Part shown: in pieces, positions 24,974 through 33,491 of the stretch | How positions within the stretch are numbered: the first letter of the stretch is position 1 | How the letters are laid out: every line of letters begins with the position of its first letter | NCBI GenBank assembly: GCA_030150045.1 | Contig: JASLGM010000020.1 | Location: 62,001 to 126,000 of the forward strand | Direction: 5' to 3' | Source of the DNA: Taishania sp. | Lineage (GTDB): Bacteria > Bacteroidota > Bacteroidia > Flavobacteriales_D > Crocinitomicaceae | Length of the DNA stretch: 64,000 nucleotides | The notes under the pieces: generated by a model | Databases searched by the model: none | What the model saw: only the letters and a program-made list of their open reading frames with translations | What the model was told of the DNA's origin: nothing | Made by a program: the position numbers and the translations under genes

Positions 24974-26486
24974 GAACTTGCATTAATGGCAAAATCTGTT
25001 CCAGTATTTCCCTATTATTGGCAAGTCTTGGAATTTTATTTTGCCCACCCAATTTATTTTTTGATTTTAACCACTTATCAAACGTTCCAGGTTCTAATTT
25101 ATGTATTTTGGGGAATTCAAGAATCATACTGTTATATCTTTTAGCGTCGTAATCGGAGTTTAATTCTCTTAATGCTTCGTCTAAAACTTTTTGAAACTTT
25201 TCAAAATCTTCTGGTTCTCTCAAAAACTCAATTAGCCATTCGTGTCCTCCTTTTTCAGCTGACTGCATATAAATAGGGCAAGCATGAAAGTCTCTCACCT
25301 GAGCATTGGTTTCCATAGAAGCTTTTGCGATCGCCATTTCGGCATTTCCTACATTTACTTCTTCTCCAAAAGTATTGATGTAACTTTTTGTTCTTCCTGT
25401 AATTTTAAATCGGTAAGGAACGGTCTCTGTAAATGTAATTGTGTCTCCGATGATATAACGCCAAAGTCCAGCATTTGTTGAAATAACCAAGGCATATTCA
25501 ACATTTAATTTAACCTCTTGTAAAGGAATAATATCAGTTGAATTTATTCCTTTGAAATGCTTCATTGGAATGAATTCGTAGAAAATACCATAATCGAGCA
25601 TCAACAACATTCCTTCTTTGTTTGGATCGTCTTGAATGCCGAAAAATCCTTCCGAAGCATTGTATGATTCGACATAGTGCATGTCATCAAATCCGAAAAT
25701 GCGTTTAAATTCTTGGCGGTAAGGTTCAAAGCTTACTCCTCCATGCATATATAACTCTAGGTTAGGCCATACTTCTTTAAGTGTTTTCTTCCCTGTTATT
25801 TCTAAAACTCTTTTAGCTAAAACCATGGTCCAACTTGGTACACCTGCAATGATATATACGTCATCATGAATGGTTGTTTGTGCCATTTTCTCGATCTTCT
25901 CTTCCCACTCGCTCATTAGTGTAATCTCTCGCGAAGGTGTTCTTCTGATTTCAGCCCACCAAGGCAAATTTTTAACGATAATTGCAGAAAGGTCACCGAA
26001 ATAGGAATTATTGAATAGATGATTTATTTGTGCACTTCCTCCTACTATTAGATGTTTTCCGTTATATAACTTACGGTTTTCATAAGTATTATAGTACATC
26101 GCTAAAAGGTCTTTTCCTCCACTATAATGGCATTCTTCTAAAGACTCTCTTGTAACAGGGATGAATTTACTTCTAGCTGAAGTTGTGCCGCTAGATTTTG
26201 CGAACCATTTTGCTTCAGTTGACCAAAGGAGATTTTGCTCCCCTTTCATTAATCTGTCGACATAAGGTTTTACCTGTTCGTATTCTTGAAGAGGAACATT
26301 TTCTTTGAAATCTTCGTAGGATTCCATTTTTAAAAAATGGTATTGCTTACCAAATTCAGTATATGCCCCATTATAAATGAGCTTCTGTAACAATTCTTGT
26401 TGAACTTCGATTGGGTGCGTCTTGAACAATTCAATTTGCCCCAATCTTTTCTTCATAACCCAAGAAAAAATGGAGTTAAAAGGCAT
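24966..26486 (-). CDS. GH3 family acyl-acid-amido synthetase-like protein
   Basis: A 506-residue member of the GH3 family (adenylate-forming enzymes first known from plant auxin conjugation, common in Bacteroidota). Visible motifs are WFAKSSGTTSARSKFIPVT (ATP-binding P-loop-like), LIVGGSAQINHL, LYMHGGVSFEPYR, YNASEGFFGIQDDP and LWRYIIGDTITFT. The ATG at 26486 is chosen because the longer frame begins with TTG and runs through the terminator at 26552-26576. The substrate is unknown. It starts the operon with an unknown secreted protein, dNK and hldD. Confidence 0.9.
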   Translation of the reverse strand: MPFNSIFSWVMKKRLGQIELFKTHPIEVQQELLQKLIYNGAYTEFGKQYHFLKMESYEDFKENVPLQEYEQVKPYVDRLMKGEQNLLWSTEAKWFAKSSGTTSARSKFIPVTRESLEECHYSGGKDLLAMYYNTYENRKLYNGKHLIVGGSAQINHLFNNSYFGDLSAIIVKNLPWWAEIRRTPSREITLMSEWEEKIEKMAQTTIHDDVYIIAGVPSWTMVLAKRVLEITGKKTLKEVWPNLELYMHGGVSFEPYRQEFKRIFGFDDMHYVESYNASEGFFGIQDDPNKEGMLLMLDYGIFYEFIPMKHFKGINSTDIIPLQEVKLNVEYALVISTNAGLWRYIIGDTITFTETVPYRFKITGRTKSYINTFGEEVNVGNAEMAIAKASMETNAQVRDFHACPIYMQSAEKGGHEWLIEFLREPEDFEKFQKVLDEALRELNSDYDAKRYNSMILEFPKIHKLEPGTFDKWLKSKNKLGGQNKIPRLANNREILEQILPLMQVHV

Positions 26487-26551
26487 AATTACGTGAATAA
26501 TAATTCGAGATACTAAGTTAATGGAATCGATGGAACAAACCAATATAAAAC

Positions 26552-26576
26552 AAAAAAAGTCGACAATTGCCGACTT
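26552..26576 (-). terminator. Rho-independent terminator after the 32-residue membrane protein gene
   Basis: Stem AAGTCG (26557-26562) with CGACTT (26571-26576). The loop contains CAATTG, and the minus strand continues with seven T residues. It lies 22 bases after the stop codon at 26599. Confidence 0.8.
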
Positions 26577-26598
26577 CAAGACTTTTACTGGTCTTTTC

Positions 26599-26697
26599 TT
26601 AGCCCCATATTAAGATGTAAGCCAAAACACTTAATGCAATCACAGTGAAAATTGTTCCTACTGCTGCAGTTGTCTTATCGAAAAAATTCTCTGCCAT
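26599..26697 (-). CDS. Very small single-pass membrane protein (32 residues)
   Basis: The minus strand encodes MAENFFDKTTAAVGTIFTV followed by IALSVLAYILIWG and TAA. A short polar head is followed by one hydrophobic helix of about 20 residues. The gene is an isolated unit: a perfect TATATTTG -7 box lies 13 bases upstream of the ATG, and a stem-loop with a T-run follows the stop codon. This makes expression likely even though the frame is short. I do not recognise the family. It could be a small subunit of a membrane complex or a stress-type small protein; both are guesses. Confidence 0.7.
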   Translation of the reverse strand: MAENFFDKTTAAVGTIFTVIALSVLAYILIWG

Positions 26698-26710
26698 TTT
26701 GTTTTTTTTT

Positions 26711-26718
26711 CAAATATA
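26711..26718 (-). promoter_or_regulatory. Putative -7 box of the 32-residue protein gene
   Basis: The minus strand reads TATATTTG, a full TAnnTTTG match, 13 bases before the ATG at 26697. Confidence 0.6.
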
Positions 26719-26831
26719 ATGAATTTGGTTCATTCCATTCCTTTTGCAGTTAGAAATCTTTTCTCATCTGACGAAAGTTAGAATTTTAGACCGTTTTTCA
26801 TTAAATTCGTCATCATCAGACCTAATTGTTT

Positions 26832-29075
26832 ATGAAATATTTCCTCCTCTTTTTACTACCATTTGTTTCTCAAGCACAATTTGGTTTTGAATTCTCTCCA
26901 ACTCTTCCTGTTTCAAAAAATGGCATTCAATTACACAATGCTTGGGCCGGGGGGTTAAATTATGTTCAAATAAGTGATTTCGACTTTGATTTTGATGGTG
27001 ACGAGGACTTGTTCATTTTTGACAGGAGCAACAATAACATACGTGTTTTTGAAAATCGAATTGTAAATGGCACTCGTTCTTATCATTACATTCACGAAGC
27101 ACATCGTTTTTTTCCTGAAGGCATATATTCAAGAGCAACCTTTGTCGATTATGATGGTGATGGGCGAAAAGATATTTTTTGTTATGGCCTTGGCGGATTA
27201 ATGGTTTATAAAAACATTGGTGACGCTGCAAATGGGCTCAGATGGCAATTGGAACAAGATATTGTTTATTCAAACTACAATGGGAACATCTATAACCTTG
27301 CAGTAACCTCAACTGACATTCCTGCAATTATTGATGTAGATGGTGATGGTGACATTGATGTGTTAACCTTTCACATGGGAGGTGCACACTTAGAGTATCA
27401 CAAAAACATGTCTATGGAAATGTATGGAATTCCTGACTCATTTAAATTTGTTTTAAAAAACGAGTGTTGGGGCGGTTTTGAAGAAAGTAATTTTAACAAT
27501 TCCATTTTGCTCAATTCACAAAATTACCCATGTGTTGGTAGTACAATTACGAATCCTGAATACCCGACAAATCAACAACCTAATTTTCAAAGTATAGACC
27601 TCAATGACAAATCGTTACTAAAGCATGCTGGGTCAACAGTTTTAGCGCTTGATTATACTGGAAACGGTGTCCTTGATTTAATTATGGGAGATATATCATT
27701 TCCGAATCTCGTCTATCTGGAAAATTTAGGGCAAAGTGTTAATAACAATTCCTTGATGGGGAATACAGATATGCAATTTCCATCAAACACACTTCCTGCA
27801 CACCTTCCCGTTTTCCCGGCTCCCTTTTATGTTGATGTGAATTTTGATGGTAAAAAAGATCTCCTTGTAGGAACTGCGGCAAGAAACATTTCTAAAAATG
27901 AACAAAGTCTTTGGTATTATGAAAATATAGGTACCACACAAAATCCACATTTTGAATTTAGACAAAAGGATTTCCTACAGTCCTCGATGATTGATCATGG
28001 TAGAGGCTCTGTACCTGTCCTTTTCGATATTAATGGTGATGGTTTGAAAGACCTCTTGGTCGCAAACTTCTACTTGGTAAAAGATGACGAAAGTTATGAA
28101 AGTAAAATCGCTTTATACACAAATGTTGGAGATGCGACTTCTCCTTCCTTCGAATTCACGACAGATGACTGGCTTCAATTATCCACCAAACAAATGGGCA
28201 TACGTCTTATCCCTACATTTGGTGATATTAATAACGACGGTTTCCCAGATTTAATCATTGGGAAAAGTGATGGAACCCTCGTCCTATTTGAAGGAAACGG
28301 TACCTCCTTTACTGAAATACATTCTGAAGTTGTAGATGAAAACAATGTTCCCTTGAGAGGTGGGAATTTTGCCTTTCCACAGTTATTTGATCTAAATAAT
28401 GATGGACTACTCGACATTGTAATGGGTAATGGAGAAGGAAAACTTATTTACTTTAAAAATGTAGGTACCTCAGAGAATCCGAAATTTAGATTCATCACCA
28501 ATAATCTAGGAAATATTAATCGAAATACGTCGAGTCGTTATGGCTTTTCTGCTCCACATTTTTTTCGTCAAAATGGAATTACTCATTTGTTTTGTGGAAA
28601 TGACCAAGGGAGACTAGATTACTATACAGATGTTCAAAGCAATTTAGAATCTGGAAGTTCTTTCTCAAATACAAATTCAAATTATCTAAACATTAATACT
28701 GAAGGTCATAGTTCTTTTTTTGTTGATGACATTAACAACAACTCCAATTTGAATTTATTCATTGGCCTAGATATGGGTGGTCTTTGGCACTATGAAGCTA
28801 ATCCTAACAACGACCTTAGCACCGAAGTGATAAACAGTTTGAAACATGGATTAATAAAAATGTTCCCAAATCCAACTACTGGGATAGTAAATTTCCAATA
28901 TCACAATATTCAGATATTGGAATATTCCGTTTTAGATCAACTAGGAAAAATAATAACGGAACTGGATCAAACAAATGCAAATTCAATTAACCTTTCAACC
29001 TTACCTCCTGGAGCATATCTATTCCGTTTCCTAACAACATCTGGAACGATTTTCCATCGTGTGATTAAGCAATAG
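26832..29075 (+). CDS. Secreted FG-GAP/VCBS-repeat protein with type IX sorting domain
   Basis: A 747-residue surface or secreted protein. A signal peptide (MKYFLLFLLPFVSQAQ; ATG at 26832, the earlier in-frame start is TTG) is followed by at least eight FG-GAP/VCBS repeats. Each has a calcium-loop motif such as DFDFDGDEDL, DYDGDGRKDI, DVDGDGDIDV, DVNFDGKKDL, DINGDGLKDL, DINNDGFPDL and DLNNDGLLDI. These build a beta-propeller of the integrin type. The last 75 residues, from FPNPTTGIVNFQY to the end, are a type A type IX secretion C-terminal domain. Adhesion or carbohydrate binding is likely from the fold; no catalytic domain is seen. It is monocistronic. Confidence 0.9.
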   Translation: MKYFLLFLLPFVSQAQFGFEFSPTLPVSKNGIQLHNAWAGGLNYVQISDFDFDFDGDEDLFIFDRSNNNIRVFENRIVNGTRSYHYIHEAHRFFPEGIYSRATFVDYDGDGRKDIFCYGLGGLMVYKNIGDAANGLRWQLEQDIVYSNYNGNIYNLAVTSTDIPAIIDVDGDGDIDVLTFHMGGAHLEYHKNMSMEMYGIPDSFKFVLKNECWGGFEESNFNNSILLNSQNYPCVGSTITNPEYPTNQQPNFQSIDLNDKSLLKHAGSTVLALDYTGNGVLDLIMGDISFPNLVYLENLGQSVNNNSLMGNTDMQFPSNTLPAHLPVFPAPFYVDVNFDGKKDLLVGTAARNISKNEQSLWYYENIGTTQNPHFEFRQKDFLQSSMIDHGRGSVPVLFDINGDGLKDLLVANFYLVKDDESYESKIALYTNVGDATSPSFEFTTDDWLQLSTKQMGIRLIPTFGDINNDGFPDLIIGKSDGTLVLFEGNGTSFTEIHSEVVDENNVPLRGGNFAFPQLFDLNNDGLLDIVMGNGEGKLIYFKNVGTSENPKFRFITNNLGNINRNTSSRYGFSAPHFFRQNGITHLFCGNDQGRLDYYTDVQSNLESGSSFSNTNSNYLNINTEGHSSFFVDDINNNSNLNLFIGLDMGGLWHYEANPNNDLSTEVINSLKHGLIKMFPNPTTGIVNFQYHNIQILEYSVLDQLGKIITELDQTNANSINLSTLPPGAYLFRFLTTSGTIFHRVIKQ

Positions 29076-29089
29076 TTTTTATTATCCTT

Positions 29090-29097
29090 TATCTTTG
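29090..29097 (+). promoter_or_regulatory. Putative -7 box upstream of the membrane protein at 29117
   Basis: TATCTTTG (TAnnTTTG), 19 bases before the ATG at 29117. Confidence 0.5.
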
Positions 29098-29116
29098 TCA
29101 TAATTAAAATGAAAAT

Positions 29117-29791
29117 ATGGAATTGTTAAACTTAATATTTAGACTCGGTGTCGTTTTTGCCATTTTTGCTTTTATTTGGTTCTTCATTTCACTAGGATTG
29201 AAATTACTCTTAGGTGCAGGGAGAGAAAGAGCTTTAAAAGAAGTTTACTTATTAAAAGCTATTCAATATTTTTTCTTGGTTACAATTACCTTTCTAATAT
29301 GCTTAAATCAAACATATAGTGGATTAGATGTAAACAGTCAATTGATGTTTGGAGGAATAATACTAATTATGTACTTCTTAGGAAAACTTCAAAACGGACA
29401 GAAAAAAATGCAAATGATCCGTTTTTACACAAATGGTTTACCCTCTCGTTTCGGAAATACATTTGATTACAAATATGAAATTGGATTAATCATTTTCTCA
29501 ATGCTAACTTTCGGCATTTTTTATAAAAATCCAGAGTTTGCAAACTTACCTATCATTATTCCTATAAAAGATGCTATTCTTAACATTGAAGATACGCCAA
29601 TATTTGGATTCTTTTTTAAAGTAATTGGATTCTTTTTCATGGTGAATATCATCATGAAATTAGTGAATACATTTATACTCCTTTTTTCAGGTCGACTGTT
29701 CAAAAGCCAACAAGACTCGTCTCATTTTCAAGAAAGAAAAGATGATGATTTTGATGATTACACGGAGATTAAGGACGAATTGAATTCATAA
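29117..29791 (+). CDS. Polytopic membrane protein, function unknown
   Basis: A 224-residue protein with five or so hydrophobic segments (LGVVFAIFAFIWFFISLGLKLL, YFFLVTITFLICL, LMFGGIILIMYFLG, IGLIIFSMLTFGIFY, FFFKVIGFFFMVNIIMKL) and a hydrophilic acidic tail (KDDDFDDYTEIKDELNS). No family or motif is recognised. Its 3' end overlaps the coaE 3' end by 23 bases on the other strand. Confidence 0.75.
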   Translation: MELLNLIFRLGVVFAIFAFIWFFISLGLKLLLGAGRERALKEVYLLKAIQYFFLVTITFLICLNQTYSGLDVNSQLMFGGIILIMYFLGKLQNGQKKMQMIRFYTNGLPSRFGNTFDYKYEIGLIIFSMLTFGIFYKNPEFANLPIIIPIKDAILNIEDTPIFGFFFKVIGFFFMVNIIMKLVNTFILLFSGRLFKSQQDSSHFQERKDDDFDDYTEIKDELNS

Positions 29792-30368
29792 CGTTAAGCA
29801 ATTGTGACAATACTGCTCTGCCATCATTTATAATTTCATAATTAACGAATTGTCGTTTGAATTCATCATCAGTCTGTGCATTTATTTTTAATAAAGCGTC
29901 AGCTTCTGTCAAATTATTTCTTTTCATTAATCGTTGTATTCGAATATCCATTGGAGCTGAAACTAGAACCATCTGATCCATTTCCTTATATGTTCCTGAT
30001 TCAATTAATAAAGCTGCCTCATTGAAAACTAGATCATTCCCTTTACGAAATTGAATTACCGCCCAATTTTCAAATGCTTTACGAACCGCCGGATGAACAA
30101 TTTTGTTTAATTTCTCAAGTTTAATTGAATCATTAAAAACAATTTTTGAAACATAAACAACATTATATGATCCACTTACATAAGCTTTTTCCCCTAGTAA
30201 TTCTATTATTTGATCTTTCACTTCTTCATCTGAAGTAATTATTTTTTTTGCTTCTTCATCTGAATAGAAAACCGGATATCCTATTTTCTCAATCATCTCA
30301 GAAATAAATGATTTACCAGCACTTATACCTCCGGTAATTCCAATCTTGATAGCTCTTTCAGAACTCAT
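29769..30368 (-). CDS. coaE: Dephospho-CoA kinase
   Basis: Catalyses the last step of coenzyme A synthesis. The 199-residue protein opens with the P-loop GITGGISAGKS (10-20). The CoaE signature DEEAKKI follows, then KIVHPAVRKAFENW, FNEAALLIESGTYKEMD and RIQRLMKRNNLTEADAL. The length is usual. Its start overlaps the 3' end of the SiaC-like gene by 11 bases, so it is read as third gene of that operon. The tail overlaps the convergent membrane protein gene. Confidence 0.95.
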   Translation of the reverse strand: MSSERAIKIGITGGISAGKSFISEMIEKIGYPVFYSDEEAKKIITSDEEVKDQIIELLGEKAYVSGSYNVVYVSKIVFNDSIKLEKLNKIVHPAVRKAFENWAVIQFRKGNDLVFNEAALLIESGTYKEMDQMVLVSAPMDIRIQRLMKRNNLTEADALLKINAQTDDEFKRQFVNYEIINDGRAVLSQLLNVMNSIRP

Positions 30369-30735
30369 TGACCTCTATTATTTGAAATGGTACATTCACT
30401 ATCGCTCTATAATCTTCACCAGCTTCTTGCATATCCTCATCTTCTTTTTCAAAGAACCAATTCACAAGCACATCATATTTTTCTTCTTGAAGCCTCTCTA
30501 ATTTCTTAAATAGATCGAGCAAACATTTTGAGGAAGAAGTATTAAAATATTCCAATTTAACATTCATAACCGTCTGCTGTTTTGGTGCAAGACAATAACC
30601 GTCTAGCCATTTATTGATTGGATCATAGAAATCCAATGTATTTTCTGGAATAGATCTTCCTTCTAAAAAGATTTCTCCTTCTTTATTTAGTCTAACGTGA
30701 GGTGTTTTAGGTGTCCCTTTAATTATCATATTCAT
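30358..30735 (-). CDS. SiaC-like (DUF1987) regulatory phosphoprotein
   Basis: A 125-residue protein with the DUF1987/SiaC pattern: IKGTPKTPHVRLNKEGEIFLEGRSIPENTLDFYDP near the start, then WLDGYC and LEYFNTSSSKCLLDLFKKLE. In Pseudomonas SiaC is phosphorylated by SiaB on a threonine and, when unphosphorylated, activates the diguanylate cyclase SiaD. The FNTSSSK stretch probably holds the equivalent site. The ATG at 30735 is chosen; the longer frame back to 30777 starts with TTG and overlaps the upstream gene. It follows the SiaB-like gene by 17 bases. No SiaA or SiaD homologue is nearby. Confidence 0.85.
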   Translation of the reverse strand: MNMIIKGTPKTPHVRLNKEGEIFLEGRSIPENTLDFYDPINKWLDGYCLAPKQQTVMNVKLEYFNTSSSKCLLDLFKKLERLQEEKYDVLVNWFFEKEDEDMQEAGEDYRAIVNVPFQIIEVNEF

Positions 30736-30752
30736 AGGAATGTTAAGATGCG

Positions 30753-31286
30753 TTAATTCACTTTTATATTCACACAAATAAAATAAGTATCCTGATCTAG
30801 CATTGTAACTTTATGATCAATGTTGTTATTTGATTTTTTAGCTATTTCATACAATCCAAGTCCAGCGCTGAAATTTGAAGACAACTCCACATCCTTTACC
30901 AGCTGCTCAAGGTATTCCTTTCTTAAATCTACCAATGAAAATTGATTTAATCTAAGTATTTTTTTGATAACGATTTCTTTCGATTCATTATTAATATAAT
31001 TTCCAATAAGTACACTTACCCTCTCTTTATCCTGTAAAAGATAGAAACTCATCCATCTTCCCTCCTCCTCATTTACTGAAATAATTTTCCCATGATGATA
31101 AACATTTTGTAAACTTTCAAGCGCTACGTTAAATGCCTTTTTTCTGTACTTTAACGGAATATCTTTTAGTGTTAATTCAACCTGCTCAAGAATTGCCAAC
31201 AATGAGTCTTCGTTCAACCTCCCCTCAAAAGAGAAAAGCTGATCCTTTACTGCATGGTCGCAAACAATTGGTGAACATTGCCTCAT
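30753..31286 (-). CDS. SiaB-like (DUF6272) protein kinase
   Basis: A 177-residue protein with a GHKL-like ATP-binding layout: an N-box-type motif ALESLQNVYHHG at about 59, FSAGLGLYEIAKKSNN near 140 resembling the G-box region, and a YFICVNIKV strand at the end. This matches the SiaB kinase family, which phosphorylates its partner SiaC. It is the first gene of a three-gene minus operon with the SiaC-like gene and coaE. The kinase activity itself is inferred from the family. Confidence 0.82.
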   Translation of the reverse strand: MRQCSPIVCDHAVKDQLFSFEGRLNEDSLLAILEQVELTLKDIPLKYRKKAFNVALESLQNVYHHGKIISVNEEEGRWMSFYLLQDKERVSVLIGNYINNESKEIVIKKILRLNQFSLVDLRKEYLEQLVKDVELSSNFSAGLGLYEIAKKSNNNIDHKVTMLDQDTYFICVNIKVN

Positions 31287-31391
31287 GTAACATATTAAAA
31301 ATTAAACAAATATACATTTTTGAATGAATTCTAACACTTTCAGTAAACTAATAATACAAAAAAATTGATGATATAGGAGTATATTTGTAAT

Positions 31392-32126
31392 ATGGAAAAA
31401 GACAATTGGTTTTCAACATGGTTTGACACAAACTATTATCATACATTATATAAAAATAGAGATCATTCTGAAGCAGAAGAATTTATCAATCGAATTGTAG
31501 CTTATTTGAACCTACCAAAAGAGGCTCAAGTACTTGACTTAGCATGTGGTAAAGGCCGTCACTCGATGACACTTTTCACCCATGGATTCAATGTACTTGG
31601 TGTAGATTTATCTCCAAATTCAATTGCTGAAGCATCAAAATTTGCAAATGAGAAATTACATTTCCATGTGCATGACATGAGAAAACCCGTTCCTCAAGAT
31701 AAGTTTGACTGTGTTTTTAATTTGTTTACATCTTTTGGTTACTTTGACGATATCGAAGATAATTTACGCGTATTGTTATCCATAGAACACATGTTACTGC
31801 CTGACGGTCGATTTGTTATCGATTTTTTAAATGCAAAAAAAGCGATCACCAATTTAGTTCCTTTCGAGGAAAAAACAATTGACGGAATAACTTTCAGAAT
31901 TAGTAAATCAGTTGAGAACGGATTTATCATCAAAACAATAGCATTTGAGGACAAAGGTAAATCTTTTTCATTTCAAGAGAAAGTGCAAGCGTTAACCTTA
32001 CAACATTTTCAACTATTTTTAGAAAAAGTAGGTCTTGATATTATTGATGTTTTTGGAGAATACGCATTAACACCTTTTGATGACGTGAATTCAAATAGAT
32101 TGATAATTGTAGGCAAAAAAAAATAA
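31392..32126 (+). CDS. Class I SAM-dependent methyltransferase
   Basis: A 244-residue cytoplasmic methyltransferase. Motif I is VLDLACGKGRHSMTLFTHGFNVLGVDLSP (SAM binding, acidic Asp at the end of strand 2), then FHVHDMR, FDCVFNLFTSFGYFDD and MLLPDGRFVIDFLNAKKA (post-motif I and III). The substrate cannot be inferred from sequence. An AGGAG lies about 12 bases before the ATG. The ZIP transporter gene follows after four bases, so they form an operon. Confidence 0.88.
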   Translation: MEKDNWFSTWFDTNYYHTLYKNRDHSEAEEFINRIVAYLNLPKEAQVLDLACGKGRHSMTLFTHGFNVLGVDLSPNSIAEASKFANEKLHFHVHDMRKPVPQDKFDCVFNLFTSFGYFDDIEDNLRVLLSIEHMLLPDGRFVIDFLNAKKAITNLVPFEEKTIDGITFRISKSVENGFIIKTIAFEDKGKSFSFQEKVQALTLQHFQLFLEKVGLDIIDVFGEYALTPFDDVNSNRLIIVGKKK

Positions 32127-32130
32127 GCTA

Positions 32131-32865
32131 ATGTCAATATACAGTACATTTCTATTATTAATTTCTTCTGTCATATTAGGCGGAGGAATTGTTTCCTATT
32201 TGGATCGTAGTAACAAAGAAAAAGTCATTAAACTATTACTCGCATTTAGTGGTGGTTTTTTACTTTCTATAGCTTTTATTCACTTTTTACCAGAATTATA
32301 TTCACATGCTGGTGAACAAATTGGAATCTATATTCTAATTGGTTTTCTTGTTCAATTACTTTTGGAATTCTTTTCTGGTGGAATAGAGCACGGTCATATA
32401 CATCACCATCATAAAAATGCCATTCCTTGGGGAGTTTTAATAGCACTTGGTATACATTCATTCGTAGAAGGTATTCCTTTGGCTGCACCATTTATCGGAG
32501 AAACAACCGCCACAACACATCATCACGGCGGAGAACAAACTCTATTAATGGGGATCATTTTCCACCAGATCCCAGTTGCAATTTCATTAATGGTATTACT
32601 ACTCTCAGGAGGTATTGGGAAAAAGAAAGCGTGGATTATCATGCTACTCTTTGCCTTAACAACTCCGGCAGGTTTACTTCTAGGACTTGTTTCAAAAGAC
32701 TTGCTCTTCAGCTTAAACTTCGATATTATTTTAGCATTAGTCGTTGGAATGTTCTTACACATATCAACAACAATCATTTTTGAAACCAATGAAAATCATA
32801 AGTTTAATCTAATTAAACTTATCAGTATTTTGGTTGGATTTGTATTGGCAATCTTCATTCATTAA
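32131..32865 (+). CDS. ZIP-family divalent metal transporter
   Basis: A 244-residue inner-membrane transporter with about eight helices. Helix IV carries HSFVEGIPLAAPF and helix V FHQIPVAISLMVLLLSGG, the metal-site helices of ZIP proteins. A cytoplasmic loop is rich in histidine (GGIEHGHIHHHHKN, and TTHHHGGEQ after helix IV), typical for zinc binding. Zinc or iron import is likely. It is second in the operon with the methyltransferase, and its stop codon overlaps the 3' end of the sugar transferase gene by four bases, convergently. Confidence 0.92.
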   Translation: MSIYSTFLLLISSVILGGGIVSYLDRSNKEKVIKLLLAFSGGFLLSIAFIHFLPELYSHAGEQIGIYILIGFLVQLLLEFFSGGIEHGHIHHHHKNAIPWGVLIALGIHSFVEGIPLAAPFIGETTATTHHHGGEQTLLMGIIFHQIPVAISLMVLLLSGGIGKKKAWIIMLLFALTTPAGLLLGLVSKDLLFSLNFDIILALVVGMFLHISTTIIFETNENHKFNLIKLISILVGFVLAIFIH

Positions 32866-33449
32866 GAAATAATCTTTCTAAACGTACGCCACATAATTTT
32901 CATATCATTCGTCAACGTAGGTTGGCGAATGTATTCTTTATTCAGTTCAATTTTTGCTGGCATGATTTCATCAACATATGTTTGTCGCGGATTATTTGAT
33001 TTTGCAAGCAACGCATTTTCTTCAAAATAAGCCAAAGAAGCCAAATCAGTGATTCCTGGTTTGACATTAAGTATCTCACGTTGCTCCTCCGTGTAAAGCG
33101 CCACAAACTCACTCACTTCAGGCCGTGGCCCAACAATACTCATATCTCCCTTAAGCACATTAATGAATTGAGGAAACTCATCCAACTTATATTTTCGGAT
33201 GAACACCCCAATTGGAGTAATTCTACTATCTCTCATTCCTACTGTAAGTGTTCCTTTTTTATCTGCACCAACACTCATAGATCTAAATTTATAAAGCATA
33301 AAAGGAACACCATTTTTACCAATTCTCTCTTGACGATAAAAGACCCCACCTTTACTTGTCATCAAAATAATCAAAGAGATTGTTAATCCGAAAGGAAAAA
33401 AAACAAGTAGAATAATAATGGAACAAATTATATCGAATAGTCTTTTCAT
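32862..33449 (-). CDS. Monotopic phosphoglycosyl transferase (sugar transferase, PglC/WcaJ type)
   Basis: A 195-residue enzyme that transfers a sugar phosphate to undecaprenyl phosphate and starts glycan assembly at the inner membrane. It has a single reentrant hydrophobic helix at the N-terminus (IICSIIILLVFFPFGLTIS). The family motifs are FYRQERIGKNGVPFMLYKFRSM, KLDEFPQF with the catalytic Asp-Glu pair, and NVLKGDMSIVGPRPEV. The ATG at 33449 is chosen; the earlier start at 33485 is GTG. A TATATTTG -7 box lies 15 bases upstream and the 22-bp palindrome 33492-33513 lies behind it. It probably supplies the primed lipid carrier to the cluster at 34.6-46.4 kb, though it is not in that operon. 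Confidence 0.93.
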   Translation of the reverse strand: MKRLFDIICSIIILLVFFPFGLTISLIILMTSKGGVFYRQERIGKNGVPFMLYKFRSMSVGADKKGTLTVGMRDSRITPIGVFIRKYKLDEFPQFINVLKGDMSIVGPRPEVSEFVALYTEEQREILNVKPGITDLASLAYFEENALLAKSNNPRQTYVDEIMPAKIELNKEYIRQPTLTNDMKIMWRTFRKIIS

Positions 33450-33464
33450 AAGGGGAATAAAATA

Positions 33465-33472
33465 CAAATATA
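33465..33472 (-). promoter_or_regulatory. Putative -7 box of the sugar transferase gene
   Basis: The minus strand reads TATATTTG (TAnnTTTG) 15 bases before the ATG at 33449. The palindrome at 33492 begins 19 bases upstream, overlapping the expected -33 position. Confidence 0.6.
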
Positions 33473-33491
33473 ACACTCTTAGCACAATCCT

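Noticed and set aside
26487..26579. N-terminal extension of GH3 by 31 residues
   Set aside because: It would start with TTG and be read through the terminator of the small membrane protein gene; the family starts near the ATG at 26486.
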